Numbered from the stretch's first letter, positions 25,151-40,300 are shown. The stretch is 64,000 bases of DNA from Chelonoidis abingdonii (GCF_003597395.2 NC_133790.1:18252662-18316661), one strand, 5' to 3'. Program-made: numbers and translations. Notes: a model not told the origin generated them from the letters alone.

Positions 25151-27334
25151 ACTGTCAAAAAACAAAAACAAACTCCCCTGGTAATGCTCTAGTTATACTA
25201 CAGCCACCTATTATCTTTGCTATTATATTCAGCATTTTAATGACAAATATTGATTTCTAGAGTGTGGCAGCTCCTGCCTCTATATTTATCATGGACTCTG
25301 CATTGTGAGAGAACTTATTAAAGGTGAATTTAGAGAAGGAGGGTCTCTTATTTTTACAGGACTCTAATCAGAGCAGTAGGGTATGGTTTCCAGCCTTGGA
25401 ATTCAGTGGGTGCAGGACTTGGAGAGATGCCGTGCAGTCATTACACTGCAGTGCTGATAACGCTTCAGAAATAGCACGGGTTTGTGATTTATAGCCAAAA
25501 GCCCTTCTATAAACAAGAATCATAATAAAAAGAGTGTGGTGAGGAGGAGGGATGCAAAGGAACTTTAAAGGTGGCATACCAGGGGAAAAGAATTGGGCTT
25601 GTACCCTCTGTTGCTTCTTTATGATATATGAAAAAGGCTCAAAAATATTGGGATTTTTAAAAGTTCTACTTTTTTTTTTTTTTAACTTTACAAATATAAA
25701 ATTGTGTACCTTGTTTTGGGCAGAGAACTCTTTGGTGGACCAACGAATTGGAGGAAGAGCTTTCTTAGCCCACTGTTGAAAAAGAAGGGAGAGTTTGTTT
25801 GAATTTTTAACAAAGAACTTTTCTCCAAATGTTAGTCAATAATTAGTGTTAAATAGATATTAAAGCATCTGCCTAAAAAATCCCATGCTCACTTGCTCAG
25901 ATTTATGATTTATGATGCCATAATCTCACTAGCTCATATTGTTCATGGAGTACTTCAACAAAAACAGTGTATACACTAGACCCTTGAGAAGCAATATGAG
26001 GGGGGGTCAGTGCACAGCAAGCTACATGCATAGTGTTTGTTTCTAAAGTGAGTGTGCAAAATAAAGGGGAACAAAACCAATTGGTTCTTCACAGTGGTCA
26101 TGTAGGGAAGGAAGCTAATGAGTTATCAAACTGTTTATTACATCCCAAAGAGAAAATGGCTTTGTACATTCATTGTAAAGCTGTTTATTCTCCCTTGAAG
26201 CAGATAAATGATAACATGCACTGAAATGCCATCTCTCACACTTTATTCAGTTGGAAATGTGTGTAAAATAATGTTAAGGGTGACTCAGTAGATCAACATT
26301 TTAGCATGTTAGATAGCAATGATTTTTTAACAAGTTCTTCCTCAGTTTGGTGTATCAGGAAGAAATCTTAAAATGCACTGTATAATACTGAATGAAGAAT
26401 TTACATACCCCAACAAACACAATGGTGCCATTACATATGGGGAATATGACCAGAAAAAGGGCAAGAGCTTTTTAGAACATAATGCAACAATAAATGTCAT
26501 TCTAATTTGTCCTGAAAATATGATGGGTTCTCACTGTTATCCTGAAATGGAGTAGTGAGATATTTGCAGAGAAATCCATATGCTGGCTATCAAATTAGCA
26601 AATGAATGTTGTAAGGTTACTTTTAAATGGGCACACACACACATCTGCCCTTACACACACTATATATATACTAAAATGCTGCTGAATGTGGACTGAATAT
26701 TTTGCTTGTCATTGCAATGAAGTGACTATTTGGTAACTTTACTTTTACTTTTACTTTTGGTAACTTTACTTTTATCTGTCTGAGGCTATGAAAGTACCAA
26801 GAACATATTTTAAACTGTACTTTCTTGATATTCAAATTGACAAATACATGCAAACGTAAAATAATTTTGGCAAAGGAAAACATCCCACCTAAAGCAAAGA
26901 AGTTCACCAGAGTTAACCAGCCCTGTACAAAGAGATGTGTTGACAGCTTAAAGGCTTGTTAGCTATAATTTCTTCCATACATCAACTAATTTGGCTCTTG
27001 GATTTGTTTCTGTAGCACTTAAATGTCTGGTTTAACTAGAAAAATCTAGACATTGCACTGACTGATAATGGTAACAACTTATTAGAGCTGAATGTTTGTT
27101 ATATACAAAGGGATTTGACAGCTTCCTGCAATATTTTTGGGAGACCTTGATGAATTAAATTTAAGTGTCTTTGGGGTCCATTGTATTAAATGAATGGTTT
27201 ATATACGATTGTGGGCTGGCATTGTATGTAACCTCCAAGGGGGCGGGGGGGAAGATGTGACAGATGAGAGACCTGGGGGGTTCAAAGGACTATACTGAAC
27301 AATGTGGCAGCTAAGAATGGATTTTTGGAACTAA

Positions 27335-27628
27335 GGGCTTGTCTACACTACTGAGTAGATCAGCAGGCACTGATCGATCCAGTGGGGGTCGATTTATTGT
27401 GTCTAGTAGAGATGCAATAAATCGACCACTGAGTGCTTTCCTGTCAACTCTAGTACTCCACCAGAATGAGGAGCGCAAGCGGAGTTGACGGGAGAGAGTC
27501 AGCTGTCAATTTACCGCAGTGAAGACACTGCAGTAAGTAGATCTAACTACATTGACTTTCACTACACGATTCACGTAGCTGAAGTTGCATATCTTAGATT
27601 GACCCTGTGTGGTTGTGCAGATGAGCCC
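27335..27628. mobile_element. DNA transposon/MITE, about 294 bp
   Basis: Starts GGGCTTGTCTACACTA and ends with a diverged inverted copy (GTGTGGTTGTGCAGATGAGCCC region). Internal words TCGATTTATT/AATAAATCGA and ACGTAGCTGAAGTTGCATA are typical of a high-copy turtle DNA element. I see no clear target duplication, so the superfamily is not assigned. Confidence 0.75.
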
Positions 27629-28989
27629 AAAAAGTGTTAAGTGGCTTTTGTGGGAAATATCTAGGGAGTGATGAATGAAAACCTAGCCTTTTGAAGCTAT
27701 ACCCTGTAGAATTGGCCTTTGTCTGCTGATCACAAGGCTAAGATCAAAGACCCAAGTTGTATAAAGGAAAGACTGAACTATTCATGTTTGTTCTGGTTCT
27801 GAATAGGAGATAGTTGTGAACTTGGTAAAAATCCATTTGTGGGTTTTGAAGGACTGACATCTACCAGAGCCCATGGTTGTAGGTGGCCTAACCTCTGGTA
27901 AGATTTTTAACATGCACACAGGTTCTTTTAATGTTTTTAATATGTTTTCTCTACAGTGCTTTCACTTTAAGAATAAATGTGCTTGCTTATTAAGAACTAG
28001 GTGCTAATTTTTAACTATGGGATATTTATGCTATTCATAGCCTCTAGAGAGAAAGCAAAGTGCAGGTGCTTGCCTTTTAGGTGGTTTGGTTTGCTGAGGA
28101 TATCACTGTGTAGGCAAGGAACTGTGCAGCCTGGAAGACTCCTGGTAAAGAAGGAGAGAGAGAGTGGTTTCTGCCCAAAAGCAGTAATGGCTAAAGAGCC
28201 AGGAATCAAGAGTAGGTGCCCTTCAAGAATCACAGAGGAGGAATCCAGGTGCAGTTACCCTGAACTGTGACACACATTGTGGTTGCCTCTCTTTAAAACA
28301 AACAAACCTTTATATCAGCAATAATTGTCTCCCTGTGTCTTTTTTATCTAAATACATTAATGAGAGGGTATTATCATTAGGACAGGTGATAGCTTTGGGT
28401 CCTAGAGTTCATCTGCGAGGTGTGGGCACTTGCCTCTTTTAGTATCTGATCTTTGGAAATAATGAGATAAATGGATCCATAAAGAGCTAATTGTCCTCAA
28501 AACCAGGGACAGCTGCCAAAGCCACAAGCAGCTGGCTGGCTGAGCAGAAGAAGTGGGGAAGCCCTGTAGCTGATCATGTTTCTGCCCTCTCTGTTGGTTG
28601 ACATTGGCACTCCAGACATTCTTTCAAGAGACAAAGAAATAATTCAGACATTACTTACAAAAGAAAGCTACCAGCAATTGTTTTCCTAGAAGAGAAGCTA
28701 TGACGGGACTTAGCTTGTGTCAAATGTATCCCATAACCTTGTATGATTAAAACACACGTGTACTATAGGATTCACTTTCATAGAAGACAAAAAGCTAGGA
28801 TAAAAATGTAAGTCATAATAAAGGTAAAGGCCTAAAGTTATCATAGTGCAGTAAGTTTAAATGTTCTACTACACTTCAGAATGCTAGCAAATAAGACACA
28901 GGAACAAAAATAGTTGTCAAAGCAATAATTAAGAGTTGACAAGCTTTTCAATCTTAATCAGCATTATAGATTTACCACAAGATCTAGTC

Positions 28990-29150
28990 TGAACATAGGA
29001 CTGAGTTAAACTCTGGAGTTCTAATCCTGACTATCCATAGGCAAAACACTCACATTCTCTGCCTGGGTTTCCCCTTCCATAAAATAATAAAAATATTTAT
29101 CTACCAAATACAGGATTGTTGTGAAGATGAATTAGTTTTTGTTTTTTTTT
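28990..29150 (+). repeat. MIR SINE fragment
   Basis: GGAGTTCTAATCCTGACT, then CTGCCTGGGTTTCCCCTTCC and GGATTGTTGTGAAGATGAA, follow MIR consensus order in sense direction. Confidence 0.6.
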
Positions 29151-32100
29151 AAAAGCAGATTTTTTTTAAAAGCACATTAAAGATGGACAGCAGTGTGTAA
29201 ATGCTAAGTATTTTTAACATATTTTCTGCAGTCTTAATTTCAGAATTCAGAAGTAAATATTTTGTTTTTGAAAGTGGGTTAGTACAACATTGGAATTGGA
29301 GCAAATTTGTGCTTAAAATAGATGTCCTCTGTCATAAAAAAAAAAAAAAAGAAAAAGAGTCAGACTAACTGAAAGGTGCAGATTTGGTTAATCTGTCAGA
29401 GCTAGAGCCCAAGTTGTGCAGTTCAGGGAATTTCCCTTGCAATGGTGGTGTGCCCTCATGCCTGGAGGTGTAGCTGACTTCATGCAGAACTTGAGGATAA
29501 TGTTCCCAGCTGCAGTGTTGCTTTGAAGCCCTGAGAGTGGCTGTGTAACTTCAGAATGAGGAAGGAGATTTTTTTCCTGTAACCCCATGATGAGCTAACC
29601 CTGACACTGCAAGAATCAGGACTCCCTTCACTGTGACAAGAATGGACAAAATCTCACCAGTTTTCCAATTATTTCCTTATAGAGTGTGATTTCACTGTAC
29701 AGAAGAATATTTGTACCTCAATGTACTGTGCAATTAACTGAGTGATAACATGCAATTAACTAGAGCAACAACACATGCACACTAATTGGGCCTTAGCAGG
29801 ACCATGATATTTAATGCACATAAGCAGATTACAGCATGCACTGTATTAAAACTGACAATGTATTTAATAATAATAAAGCAGAAACCAAGCACTTGAGTTC
29901 AAAAGGAAAAAAACAACAGAAAAAACTCAATAGACACATGCACATTATATAGTCAATATTACACTTCCTCTTCTCTTTCTCCAGCTATAGCCAGACCCCG
30001 GCTATTGTTAGCCTGCCATTCCTTGCTAAAAAGAGTTAGGCCTGTAGTTTGAGAGATAGGGAACAAAACTGGTATTCATTTTCTGTTGACATGTGTCTTG
30101 TATAAACATGCCTTAAGTATATGTGCACAGGTAGATATCTGGTATACATAGCAACAGGCAGGGGAGTCAAGCTTTGTGCAATAGTTACACAGAAAGAAGG
30201 GTGTTTCTTGGTCATTTTAAAACCTAGAATTAAACACTTGTAACCTTTCCCTACATCCTGTCCTGGCCAGGAGGAAACATTGAGGTATTTTATATCAGAC
30301 TCATATTGTAAGAGTTGAATATTTTCATCTCCCTGCCTTTATGTCTGAGCAAACAGACCTCCACAATTAAAGGACTGGAGAGACGAAAGAGCACATTGTG
30401 AAGGAGAAGTTAATGGATATGAAAATGAAATCTTGGAGAGACTGAATTGCCTCCCCTGGGTCAAGCATATCTTTCAAGTCAGAGAAGCTATGCAAGGTTT
30501 TTAAAGAATTGTTATGCTGTCTATTGACGTCATGTATGAAACATGCACAAGGTCCTTTTTGGCTGCATAAACATTAAAGGTTAGATTTGGAAGGACACTA
30601 ATGTTTAAGTAAATTTATTTTCCTTTAGTCTACCTACCCCACAGGCAGTATTTATTTTAAATAAAATGTGTTCACATAGTTTCTAATTGAATAATATTAG
30701 GAACAAACTGTATTGGAAAGATATAGCCACCCTCAGAGAAGGTGTTTAGCGATTCTTTTTCCTAAGAGTGTTACCAGTTATGCAGTAAGATTACATGTAA
30801 AAAGGGAATGAATACATTCCCAGCTCTGTGAAACGTGTACAAGCTGTGACTTGTCTGTTCCTAAATTCACCAATACTTTGATGCTGGCTACTGCTACTGA
30901 GAATTTGATAAGGGGAAAAGAAAAAAAACAACAGATATTTGGCTGGCGATCAAAAAAATGTCTTTCTTACTAGATATGCTTACACCTGGTATGGTACACC
31001 AGTCAAAAGCTCACCCACCATCTGCAGGCATCAAAAGCAGCGTTGGCTTTTTAAACCAGTTCATGAGTGATGAGCTGCCATGAATGTTCAACAGGTCATG
31101 TGGATTTCCTATCAAGAAGGTAGTTTATTTACTTCATGCAGCTAGCTTATGCATGAGTTTCCTTAGCAAAGCTGTAGACAATTTCTATACCAGGAAAAAG
31201 AGACGAAAGGTATTTTTACAAAGAGATAGCTAACACAGGATAGGATTTTACAATGTATTCACTAGTGCAGATGAGGCACATTGTAGTTTTATCATGATGG
31301 GTTCACCTTGACCAGTTACATCAAGATAAAACTACGTTAAAAATAATAATAGTAATGATAATCATTTTCCCCCTTGGTGTGGCATAGCCAGAGATGGTGC
31401 TAGCAAGTGGTATGTTCTGCCAGTTCCTCATTCCCTATCCTCCTCTTGGCAGGAACAGACAGAAATAAGATCTTTGTGCAATTATTCTGAGTTAAGTATG
31501 ACTGTCTTAAGCCAACTTCTAGATGGGAAAGCATAACAGGAAAACGTATAAGCACTCTGTAGCAGTCTAGACACTGAATAGTAGAAATGTGACTTGATAC
31601 TCAGGCAGTCCACAAATGGCAGGTTTTTAAAATTACATTTTGTCATCTGAAGGGTCCACAGCAACTCCTCTCTGTTCTGGTGCCCTGAGATATCTCTCTG
31701 ACTTTGACACTGGCAATAATTTCTGCTAACCGTTGTCCTCTGAGATTGCTACCAGATTCTTTACTGTTCTCTCCCATTTATACTGACCCACCTGATTCTA
31801 AGACTGACCAAACCTTCCTAATTATCAGCCTTTTTCTTTTCTCTCCTCCTCTTGCCCTTCTGCTTCTGAATTTGAAAACTCAGTCTACTTTTAACTTAGG
31901 GAGCAGGGCAGAGCCCACAACCCAGCTAAACGTACTAGGCTATGAAAGAAGCATCTCTGGACAGTAGCTTTGTGATCTGATTATCTGAGAGGTTTTCATC
32001 TGTAGGATAGTGTGATTTATATACAGAAGTTGTAGGAAAAATGGATTTCCACATATAAGAGGAGATTTCCTCTGTATTTCTTTGTCCTTGGTGCTTTAGC

Positions 32101-33109
32101 CTATACTTCATCTCAGGTAGGTTTGGGAATGTGACCTAGTAAATAGGGAGAAACAAGTGATCAGCACAAAACCCCTATCCCTTTTGAGGATGCCAGAGAC
32201 AGACAAATGCAATAGTAAAATGTTTTGTCAATGAAACCTCTAGCAAGGTGTGTCCAGCATTATTCTGGCTCCATCTTGTGGCTGAATCTGTAATATCTTT
32301 TCAGTACTAGGTCTGATCCTTAAATTCTTATTATAGTCACTATAGACATTAGTAATATTAAATAAATAAAAATCCTTGCTTTTTAAAAATGGCATGAATT
32401 TTTATTGGTAATGAAGGGATAATGACACTGGCTAAAGACAAACCTAGTGTAAATTGCCCACACACCACTATCAATTTTACCTCAGTCACATTACACCCTT
32501 GCCATTGCTGAACAAGCTAAGATGAGCATAGTTGTATGGAAACACTCAAAGGCAGATCTGTCAATGTATCTAAACCCTTACCTGCAAAAATCCCAGTGTT
32601 CCAATTTGGGGCTTGATATCACCAATGCATTGAACCTAAGGCATCTGCTTTAATATCAAGAAAATTGTCACACACAGTCAAAACCTGAACAGCGATCTAG
32701 GGTTGATTTTGGTAATGCTTATTTGTTTGTCTAAAAACAAAATTCTGGGAAGTTATAGAACAGGTATAAATCATGCTGAAAAGTATCAAGATTCACAGAA
32801 TAAAAAAAGAAAACCCTTTCAGCTGTAGAACTCCTGCCCCCCCTCCCCCAGACATACCCTGGGAAGTACCATCACCAGCCTCCCTATTCCAACGCTCCAC
32901 AAACCAAAACATGATCTCATCCTGGAAAGGAAGAAATCACTGCAAATTTGCAGAAATCACACAGATTCTGGCTTCTATGACAGCCTGGTTCAGGCAGGCC
33001 TATACCAATTTCCCCATAGGCATGGGTCCACATTTGGAGCATAGCACAGCCACTGTGCATTTACATTTTTGCAGATTTTAAAACTGAAAGTAGTCATATG
33101 ATTAAATAA

Positions 33110-33310
33110 TACTTTACACTCTGATACTACTTCCACCCAAGAATCTCAAAGCACTTCACAAAAAGTTGGCATTATTATCTGCCTTGTTTTACAGATGAGG
33201 AAGCTGATGCCCTGAACTTGCTCAACAACCCACTAGTCAGTGGTAGAGCCAGGAACAGAACCCAGGTCTCCTACCTGCCATTCCCCTCTAATCATGTTAT
33301 CTCCTAAACA
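33110..33310 (-). repeat. MIR-family SINE
   Basis: AAAGCACTTCACAAAAAG, then TTTTACAGATGAGGAAGCTG, GTAGAGCCAGGAACAGAACC and CAGGTCTCCTACCTGCC read as MIR in reverse, including the tRNA-like head side. Confidence 0.8.
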
Positions 33311-34399
33311 AATACAGTAGATGGTAGAATATTTATACATCTAGAACTGCTCTCTCACTCCTATTTTCTTCACCTCCTCATTTTGTGAATGCACTTGCTT
33401 GTGGGAGATTCTGAGATTCAAGGTTAGCTCTGCATCTTTATTCATTTTCTATGAGTTCTTTAAATATTTGCCCCAACTTTCTCATTGCTGCTAGATATAG
33501 CAATGTTTCTTCCCTCTGATCTCCAACTCTCTCGGGGCAGGGGCGAAGAGACTTTCAGTTCCTTTCCCCTAGTTCAAATAGTCTCTTCAGTCCTAAATTT
33601 AGCTTCTTTGATCCACCTACATTTAGGGGTAAGGTGAAAATAGGATCATTTAGCTCTGCAGTTAAATTTTGGCTATGTGCCAAATCTCATGCTCTGCCAC
33701 AGAGAAGCCCCTGAGGCTATTGCACTGTGTGAATTTGCAAGGTTTGAAGAACATGTGGGGTGCTGTACTCAGGGACTGTTAGAATTGCCAAGATCCATTT
33801 AAGATCTCAGCAATGTTGAATGGGGGAAGGAAAGGGGGCACATAGTGAAACTAATCCAAACCTAACAAAGATTTAAGTTGGGGATAATTCTTATTTCTTT
33901 CTCGCTTGGCTACTCTTACTTCATACGTGCAAAGTGTACTTAGTACAATAATGTAAACAAATCTTTCTCCTGAAGTTTCAATATAGCATCCTTCACTTCC
34001 TGCACTAAATTGTTGTGGTGGCATTTCACTGATGATCCCTAGTTTGTAGAACATTTTGAAAAACCCTTTGGGAGCTATTTGCATGAAAGGTGCTATAAAA
34101 ATATAAATGAGTTTTGTTAATTAGCTTAATTCAGACATTTTATTGTTTAAATAAATTACATTAATTGTAACGTTTCACCAGCAGATGGCATAGTAACAGG
34201 CTACAACCTACACTAAGATGAATTCTCCTAATAGTTCTGACATCATTGAAATAACTACACTAGAGATTTGTTGACCACAGCTGCAGGCCACAATATTTTC
34301 CTTTCTTCGACAGGTTAATTCAGATTTTTGGGGGAGGAGGTTAAATAAAAGACTTCATTATATGCTTAGCTGGTCCAATCTGGGTTCTTTTGCCCTTTG

Positions 34400-34490
34400 A
34401 GGACTCATAGACTTTAAGGTCAGAAGGGACCATTCTGATCTAGTCTGACCTCCTGCACAATGCAGGCCACAGAATCTCCATGAATTGGTT
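34400..34490 (-). mobile_element. CR1 LINE 3' fragment
   Basis: TCATAGACTTTAAGGTCAGA followed by AGGGACCATTCTGATCTAG and TCTGACCTCCTGCACAATGC is a CR1 tail read from the minus strand. Confidence 0.75.
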
Positions 34491-34754
34491 GATGAAAAAT
34501 ATCACCTACAGGCAAAATTAACCAATAGCAAATGCTACATGAAGTACCTCTCAGTCATCATACATTTTCTTGGTTTCTTTTTATAGTGCATGTGAAATGT
34601 AGTGCTTGTAAAAGGTGGTCGATGGACAGTCCTGGGAGAATGAAAATCCTCTTAGCCACAAAGTGCCTACAGTATAAGCAAAGGCAGTGTCAGCTTCTCC
34701 ACTGTATTCTTGACTCCTTGAGAGACTACCTATACAGATGGGAGTACATCATTC

Positions 34755-34930
34755 ATATTTCACTGGTACCCAAACGCCTCACATTGGTACCAGGGCCCCA
34801 TTGTCTCTAGACACTGTACATACAATAAAATATAGTCTCTGTCCCCAAAAGCTTACACTATACACAGACGAAAGGAGGTGAGAGAGAGAAGGGGGGAGGA
34901 TGCAACATGTAATCAGAGTGATCAGCATGA
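34755..34930. repeat. L2/MIR-related repeat
   Basis: ACCAGGGCCCCATTGTCTCT, then GACACTGTACATACA and CTGTCCCCAAAAGCTTACAC follow a very common turtle L2/MIR-related consensus. Confidence 0.6.
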
Positions 34931-36322
34931 TGGATGGCAACTATCATGTTAGTTCCACATTAAAAAGAAGAAATGTAATTACATAGTGGGAGATCAGATG
35001 CAGAGAGGGAAAAGAGGGGAGATGAGTTAATAGAACAATGGGCATGGGAAAAAGAAGGGCAACGTAGAGTTGGAAGGGATGACAAGGTAGATGGAATGGG
35101 TGAAGGACTACAAGAATGAAGTTGCAACAAAGGAAGTGAGAGGAAGGATAGGAGAACACAACCAATCAGGAGGGAAGAAAATATGTTCCGGGATCGAAAC
35201 ATAAAGGGAAAAAATAGTTCAGGCTCCCAGCCCATTCAGGCCCTGGCCCTCTGACAAGACTGTTAACTAGAGTGCCAATGAGCAATGATGGTTTTGATGT
35301 AGGATTAGCAGAATTGGATTATTATTTTACGATTTTGATGAATATCAATGTTTATTTTTAAGGATTTTTATATTTATCAATGTACATTTTCCACAGTGGC
35401 ATGCAATTTTGGATGTTCTGCATTTTCCCCCATTTTAAATTGATTTATATTTTAACAGTTGCAGGATATTGTAGGGGTGCCAATTATTTAAAGACAGCCT
35501 TTATGAAGCATTCAAACAGCATTTTTCTCATTTTGCCTCTCTCTAAATATTTATCATTGATAGAAATATTTTTTCGTTGGTTTGTGGGTGTCTGGCAAAA
35601 TCAATGTTTATTGACACTCAAAAATCTAATCCTTCCTAGCCTACTTTTATATGGTCATTTGTCCATGTGAACTAAAATGAACCCACCATATTCACTCTAC
35701 CTCGGCCACTGATTAGCTACCATGTAGAAATAAATTTTCTTCACTGCAGCTCTAGGCTTTCTTGAAGTGAAAGGGTCTAGAATAGATCCTATTACCAACC
35801 TTCTGAGATGTTCAGTTGCCTTGTTTCTGAGGAAACTCCACTTCCCATACAAGCTCCTTTTGCTTCAGGCCTCTGAAGACCTGTGGGAAATGGAGAAGCA
35901 AACTGGAATCAAGGATCTTCATCATCTTCTTGCTAAAATGAAGGACTGCTTCTCTCTTGATGTAGCAACACTACTGTTGATATCATAAACATACAAAGCT
36001 GAGAGGCCCTTGGTTTAGCTGCAATAGGCTCTCAGGATGTTTTCAGGAAAGGTTCTTTCATTTTGGAACCTACTTCCTTCCTTGGTCCAACACAGAGACC
36101 AAGACTGTTGTCCTTAGAAGCACACTGCAAGACTTATTTTCCCAGGCTTTTAAGACACGAAAGGGGTATGTAGAGAATACCTGGGTTCAAGGGGTGAGAG
36201 AGATTTATTACACCTGATAAGCTATGGGGGAAGGGGGGGATATCATATCATTTGTTATTAGTTTATTTGACAGATCTTTTGTTCTTAAGACATGTGCCCA
36301 GAACACTGGAGGGGGAACGTTT

Positions 36323-36343
36323 AAAAAAAAAAAAAAAAAAAAA
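36323..36343. repeat. Poly(A) run, 21 bases
   Basis: Uninterrupted A run with no recognised retrosequence attached. Confidence 0.95.
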
Positions 36344-36997
36344 GGGCAAATATGAGACAATTTAATTAAATACTATTTCTCTCGAGTGCGAGTAGAGGTA
36401 GCAAGTAGGTGCAAAGTACTTTCACCGAAACCAAGTCATGTTCCTTTTCACTGTGAAAAGTAGCTATTCGAGTGATTCACAGGTTTAAGTAAAAAGTACA
36501 TACATGCAAAATTTCAGTTAACAGAAAAATGTCATCATGAATCCATCTTCAGAGTAAGTGAATGCTAAGGCAATACTTGCATGTTTTGAGTAAGGCACCT
36601 TAGAGGCTGAAATGGACACCACTCATTAACTGCTGCTATCTTTCTTCAAGGAAGTGTATGACAATTTGCAGATATGAATACTTATACAAGTGCCACAAAC
36701 TTCATTGCTGCTGCATAGTCCTCTATCTAGTCTAGCCTAAATTGAAAACTACAGTGAGAGGAAGGGCTGCCTCCAATGGAATTTGTGGATAGGGGGTCCA
36801 GACTTAGGAAAACCTCACTTTGATTGGGATTGCTTCTGGTCAAACAGGGTGCAATTTTCCCCATCAAAACAAAAACCAATGGGAGGTAGCTGCATTGGCA
36901 CAGAGGCCAAGACTGTCAAGCCACCCCTAGCAAGCGTCTATGTCAGGTTTTAAGTACTGCATATTTTGAATAGTACAGCCTCCCCCCAGGTCTCAGA

Positions 36998-37368
36998 GTC
37001 AGTGCTTCCATTTAGGCGACAGGGCACTAGGATTTGGGGGGGTGGCATTTTGCCACCCTCGGCGGCAGGGGTCCTTCCGCGCTCTGGGTCTTTGGCAGCA
37101 ATTCTGCGGCAGATCCTTCACTCGCTCCAGGACCCGCTGCTGAAGTGCCCCGAAGACCGGGAGCGCGGAAGGACTCCCCCGCCACAGAATTGCCCCCAAC
37201 CAGGAGCGCAGGAAGGACCCCCGCCTAGGCAGGGCTGGCTCCGACCAGGAGCACAGGAGGGCGGCGAGCGGCAGAGCGCCCCCCGCGGCGTACCGCTGTG
37301 CTTGGGGCGGCGAAATGGCTAGAACCGGCCCTGCGCCTAGGGCGCCAAAAACCCTAGCACCGCTCCTG
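36998..37368. mobile_element. GC-rich DNA transposon, about 370 bp
   Basis: Imperfect inverted ends: AGTGCTTCCATTTAGGCG on the left and, reversed, GGTGCTAGGGTTTTTGGCG on the right. The inside is strongly GC-rich (GGGGCGGCGAAATGGCTAG near 37305). This matches a style common in turtles and explains an isolated CpG-rich patch that is not a promoter. Exact ends are approximate. Confidence 0.6.
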
Positions 37369-40300
37369 GGTCTTATGGATCCATGGTGAAGAAACCTGCT
37401 TCTGTTCGGAGGGTCAGTGTGCTCCCTAGATATGCACGCATGGGTGGGATGCAGTTTATCCTTCCCGCATCACTGTGGATAATCTACAGCCAATTCAGCC
37501 TAGCCTAATACCATATTTAAGCTATTTCATAGCTTCCCCAAGGCAATCCTGCCTCATCATAGCACCAGCCTCAGAAACGTAGAATTATTAATGATTAGTA
37601 CTGTGGTAATGCTGAAAGGCCACTACTGCAGTAGGCCTTATACAAACATGCAGAAGGCAGTCTTTGCCCCAAAGATCTTAAAATCTTGTTTAGGTTTATG
37701 CTAGTTCTTAATGCAGTTTTTTTCAGGAGTTACAGGTGATCTTGACCTTAGACACCTCTCTGCACATCCCAACTTTCTCCCTGTACCATATCTCCAGCAG
37801 CAGCCAGACCTTCCATCAGCTGGGTTCCCTTGTGGGTACACAATAGCAGCCCTGAAGAGGATACAAGGAAAATAGTACTGCTATATTTGAACTAAAATTG
37901 AGTGTTTTATTTTTCTGAATTCTTTACACAGGTCATCCCCTCTCTCTTTTCCGCTGATCCCTCAACTGAGTAGCAAACTAACAATACCCTGCTGCAGCTG
38001 CCAGGTTCCAAGGACAATATGATACCACAGCAACAGATTTCTAACCACAGCCTCCATCCATAAATTACATTGAAGTATAGTCTCTTTCTATACAGAAAGC
38101 TGAAGATAAATAATAAGTACAACTGCTACATTGATGGCCAGATGACATTAGAGTTGATGTGTTTCGTCGTCATCTAGCAAATTACGTTACAAAATTACTG
38201 GCTACAGAAGTGATTGTTTTCAGTGTGATGACTGCCTGGAATCTATTACTGGCACTGAACTGCTGTACCGGCAGCAGTCATAGAAAGATTTTTTTGGTAA
38301 GAGCACAGTCCTCATGCTTCATATAAATCTCTTAGAGCAAGGTACACTTCCCAAACAAGACGGTACATTGTGGTGTAGAGCTAGGAGTGTCCCAGCAATG
38401 ACAGATATGAACAGGGTCCCTAAAAAACACTATACTTTGTGGCAGACTTTATTGTCTCACTGACACCACCAAAAACTTGGCCAGATATGTACATGGTAAT
38501 TTGGTTTAAACTCTACTCCAATGCACTTGGAATACTACACTATTTAAAATGCTATTAGCAGCAAATATGAAAAAAAGTGGGGGTGGAAAGAGGGAGGGAG
38601 GGATGGAGGTAGGCTTAGGGTGGATTCTATGGAAGCTAACAGGTTAAAACTAAAAATTTCTCTAGAAAAATAGTTTTCAGATGCATTTAAAAGTAGTAAG
38701 GAAGGATGTGCGGAGGCAGATGTCTAGGGGGAGAAATTTCCACACCCTAGGAGCTGCTACAGCAAAGAAATGATCATGAACTGACCCTTTGATACAAATG
38801 GCAGAATTACAAGATGTAGGAAGTGGGGAGAAGATACAATCTCTTTCCTTCTCCTTTTAGAGCAGGGCATCAAGTGAAAACAAAAACACCCATCACACAG
38901 GAAAATTACACAGGACTGCCTTGCTACATGGCCAAGCAAGTCAGAAATAACTGGAAACAAAGGGGTAGAATTATATAGCAACAGAGAATTCACAAACACA
39001 ATCAAATAGTTACTTGGCTGAAAGAACATCACCTCTGTGATGGAGAGTCATGTTCCCATATAAGCAGGAAACCAGATGCTCAAGGTGTTTATGTGAGGGG
39101 CTGTTTAAAGGTTCAGACGAAGAGAAGTGCAGGCATTGATCACTGAAATAAATACAACTACTGTGTACAAGTATTCCTTTGGGTAATTCTAGGCTCTCAG
39201 AACTTGAGATAATTCCTAGGCACTCCGTATCGCCAGTGCATTGTCCTCCAGTATCAGTACAACTGAGCTTGTTTGCCAGCTTGTTACAATGTCCCATGAC
39301 CTTTTACAGCTCCACTACCTATAGGTTTGGAGTCTAGGTTTAACGCAAGTGGAATCCCAAACCAAAGAAGAGCAGATTTCCCCCTCTTAAGGTAAATCCA
39401 AGGCCCATCAGTGCTGGGCCTGGCCTTCTTGCAGAGGAAAAATGGGTAGGTACAGGTCTGGAGAAACTCTACAGACCCATTAATAAAGTTTGGTAGCTAC
39501 CTTAAGACAGTTATACCAGGAGAAACACATTTAAAATAGCACCAGAGGCACCAGAGTGTGCTGTTAAATGCTATTAAATGGTAGTAGCAGCTCCCTAAAA
39601 CCAAACAAAAAAATGACAGTCAGGACACTCTCTCCCACAGCTGTAATAGCCTGGAGAGACTGTCAAACCAACATAGTCTGCTCTGGCGACAACCAACAAA
39701 ACAATGGGAAGGCAACTTTTAAAACAGGATTTGCACAGTAATTATTATTTCCACTACTAACTGCATACAGAATCTTTGTGCTTTTGCTTTTGGTACCATA
39801 CCACTTATTGTCACAAGGAGAAAACCAGTGATTAAGTTTATCACACTTGAATCATGCAGACCTATGGAACGCTAGAACACCACATTATGCCTGAAGGAAT
39901 GTGCAGTGAAACATGTCAGCAATTCAACTGTAAATAGTCTAATACAGTTCTCCTAAAATACTACCTTCACCAAGCTACTATTTTCAATGACGAAAGAAAA
40001 ATCACTTTTACAGCTGAACTTAAAGTTATGACCTGACTATACCTCCACATTTGGCCACAGTTCCCCTTTCCCCATATGGAGCATCTTGTGACCTCATGTT
40101 TAGCTTCATAATGTTTTTCATAACAACCTACTTATAGCCAAGTTACTTGAAGTAAAAACAGAAAGCTATACCACTTACACTAACAGAATTTAGCAAAACT
40201 CATCCGAATATTTAAGTTTAAAAAGTGGCCTACAAAGGATTTTTTAAGAATTTGGTTTATGAGTTGTTTTATTTCTTTATTTAAAGAAAGCCTGAAAGGC

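Noticed and set aside
36966..37322. Open frame of 118 codons in a GC-rich patch, possible second CpG island
   Set aside because: The patch lies within inverted-repeat ends of a DNA transposon and has no promoter elements.
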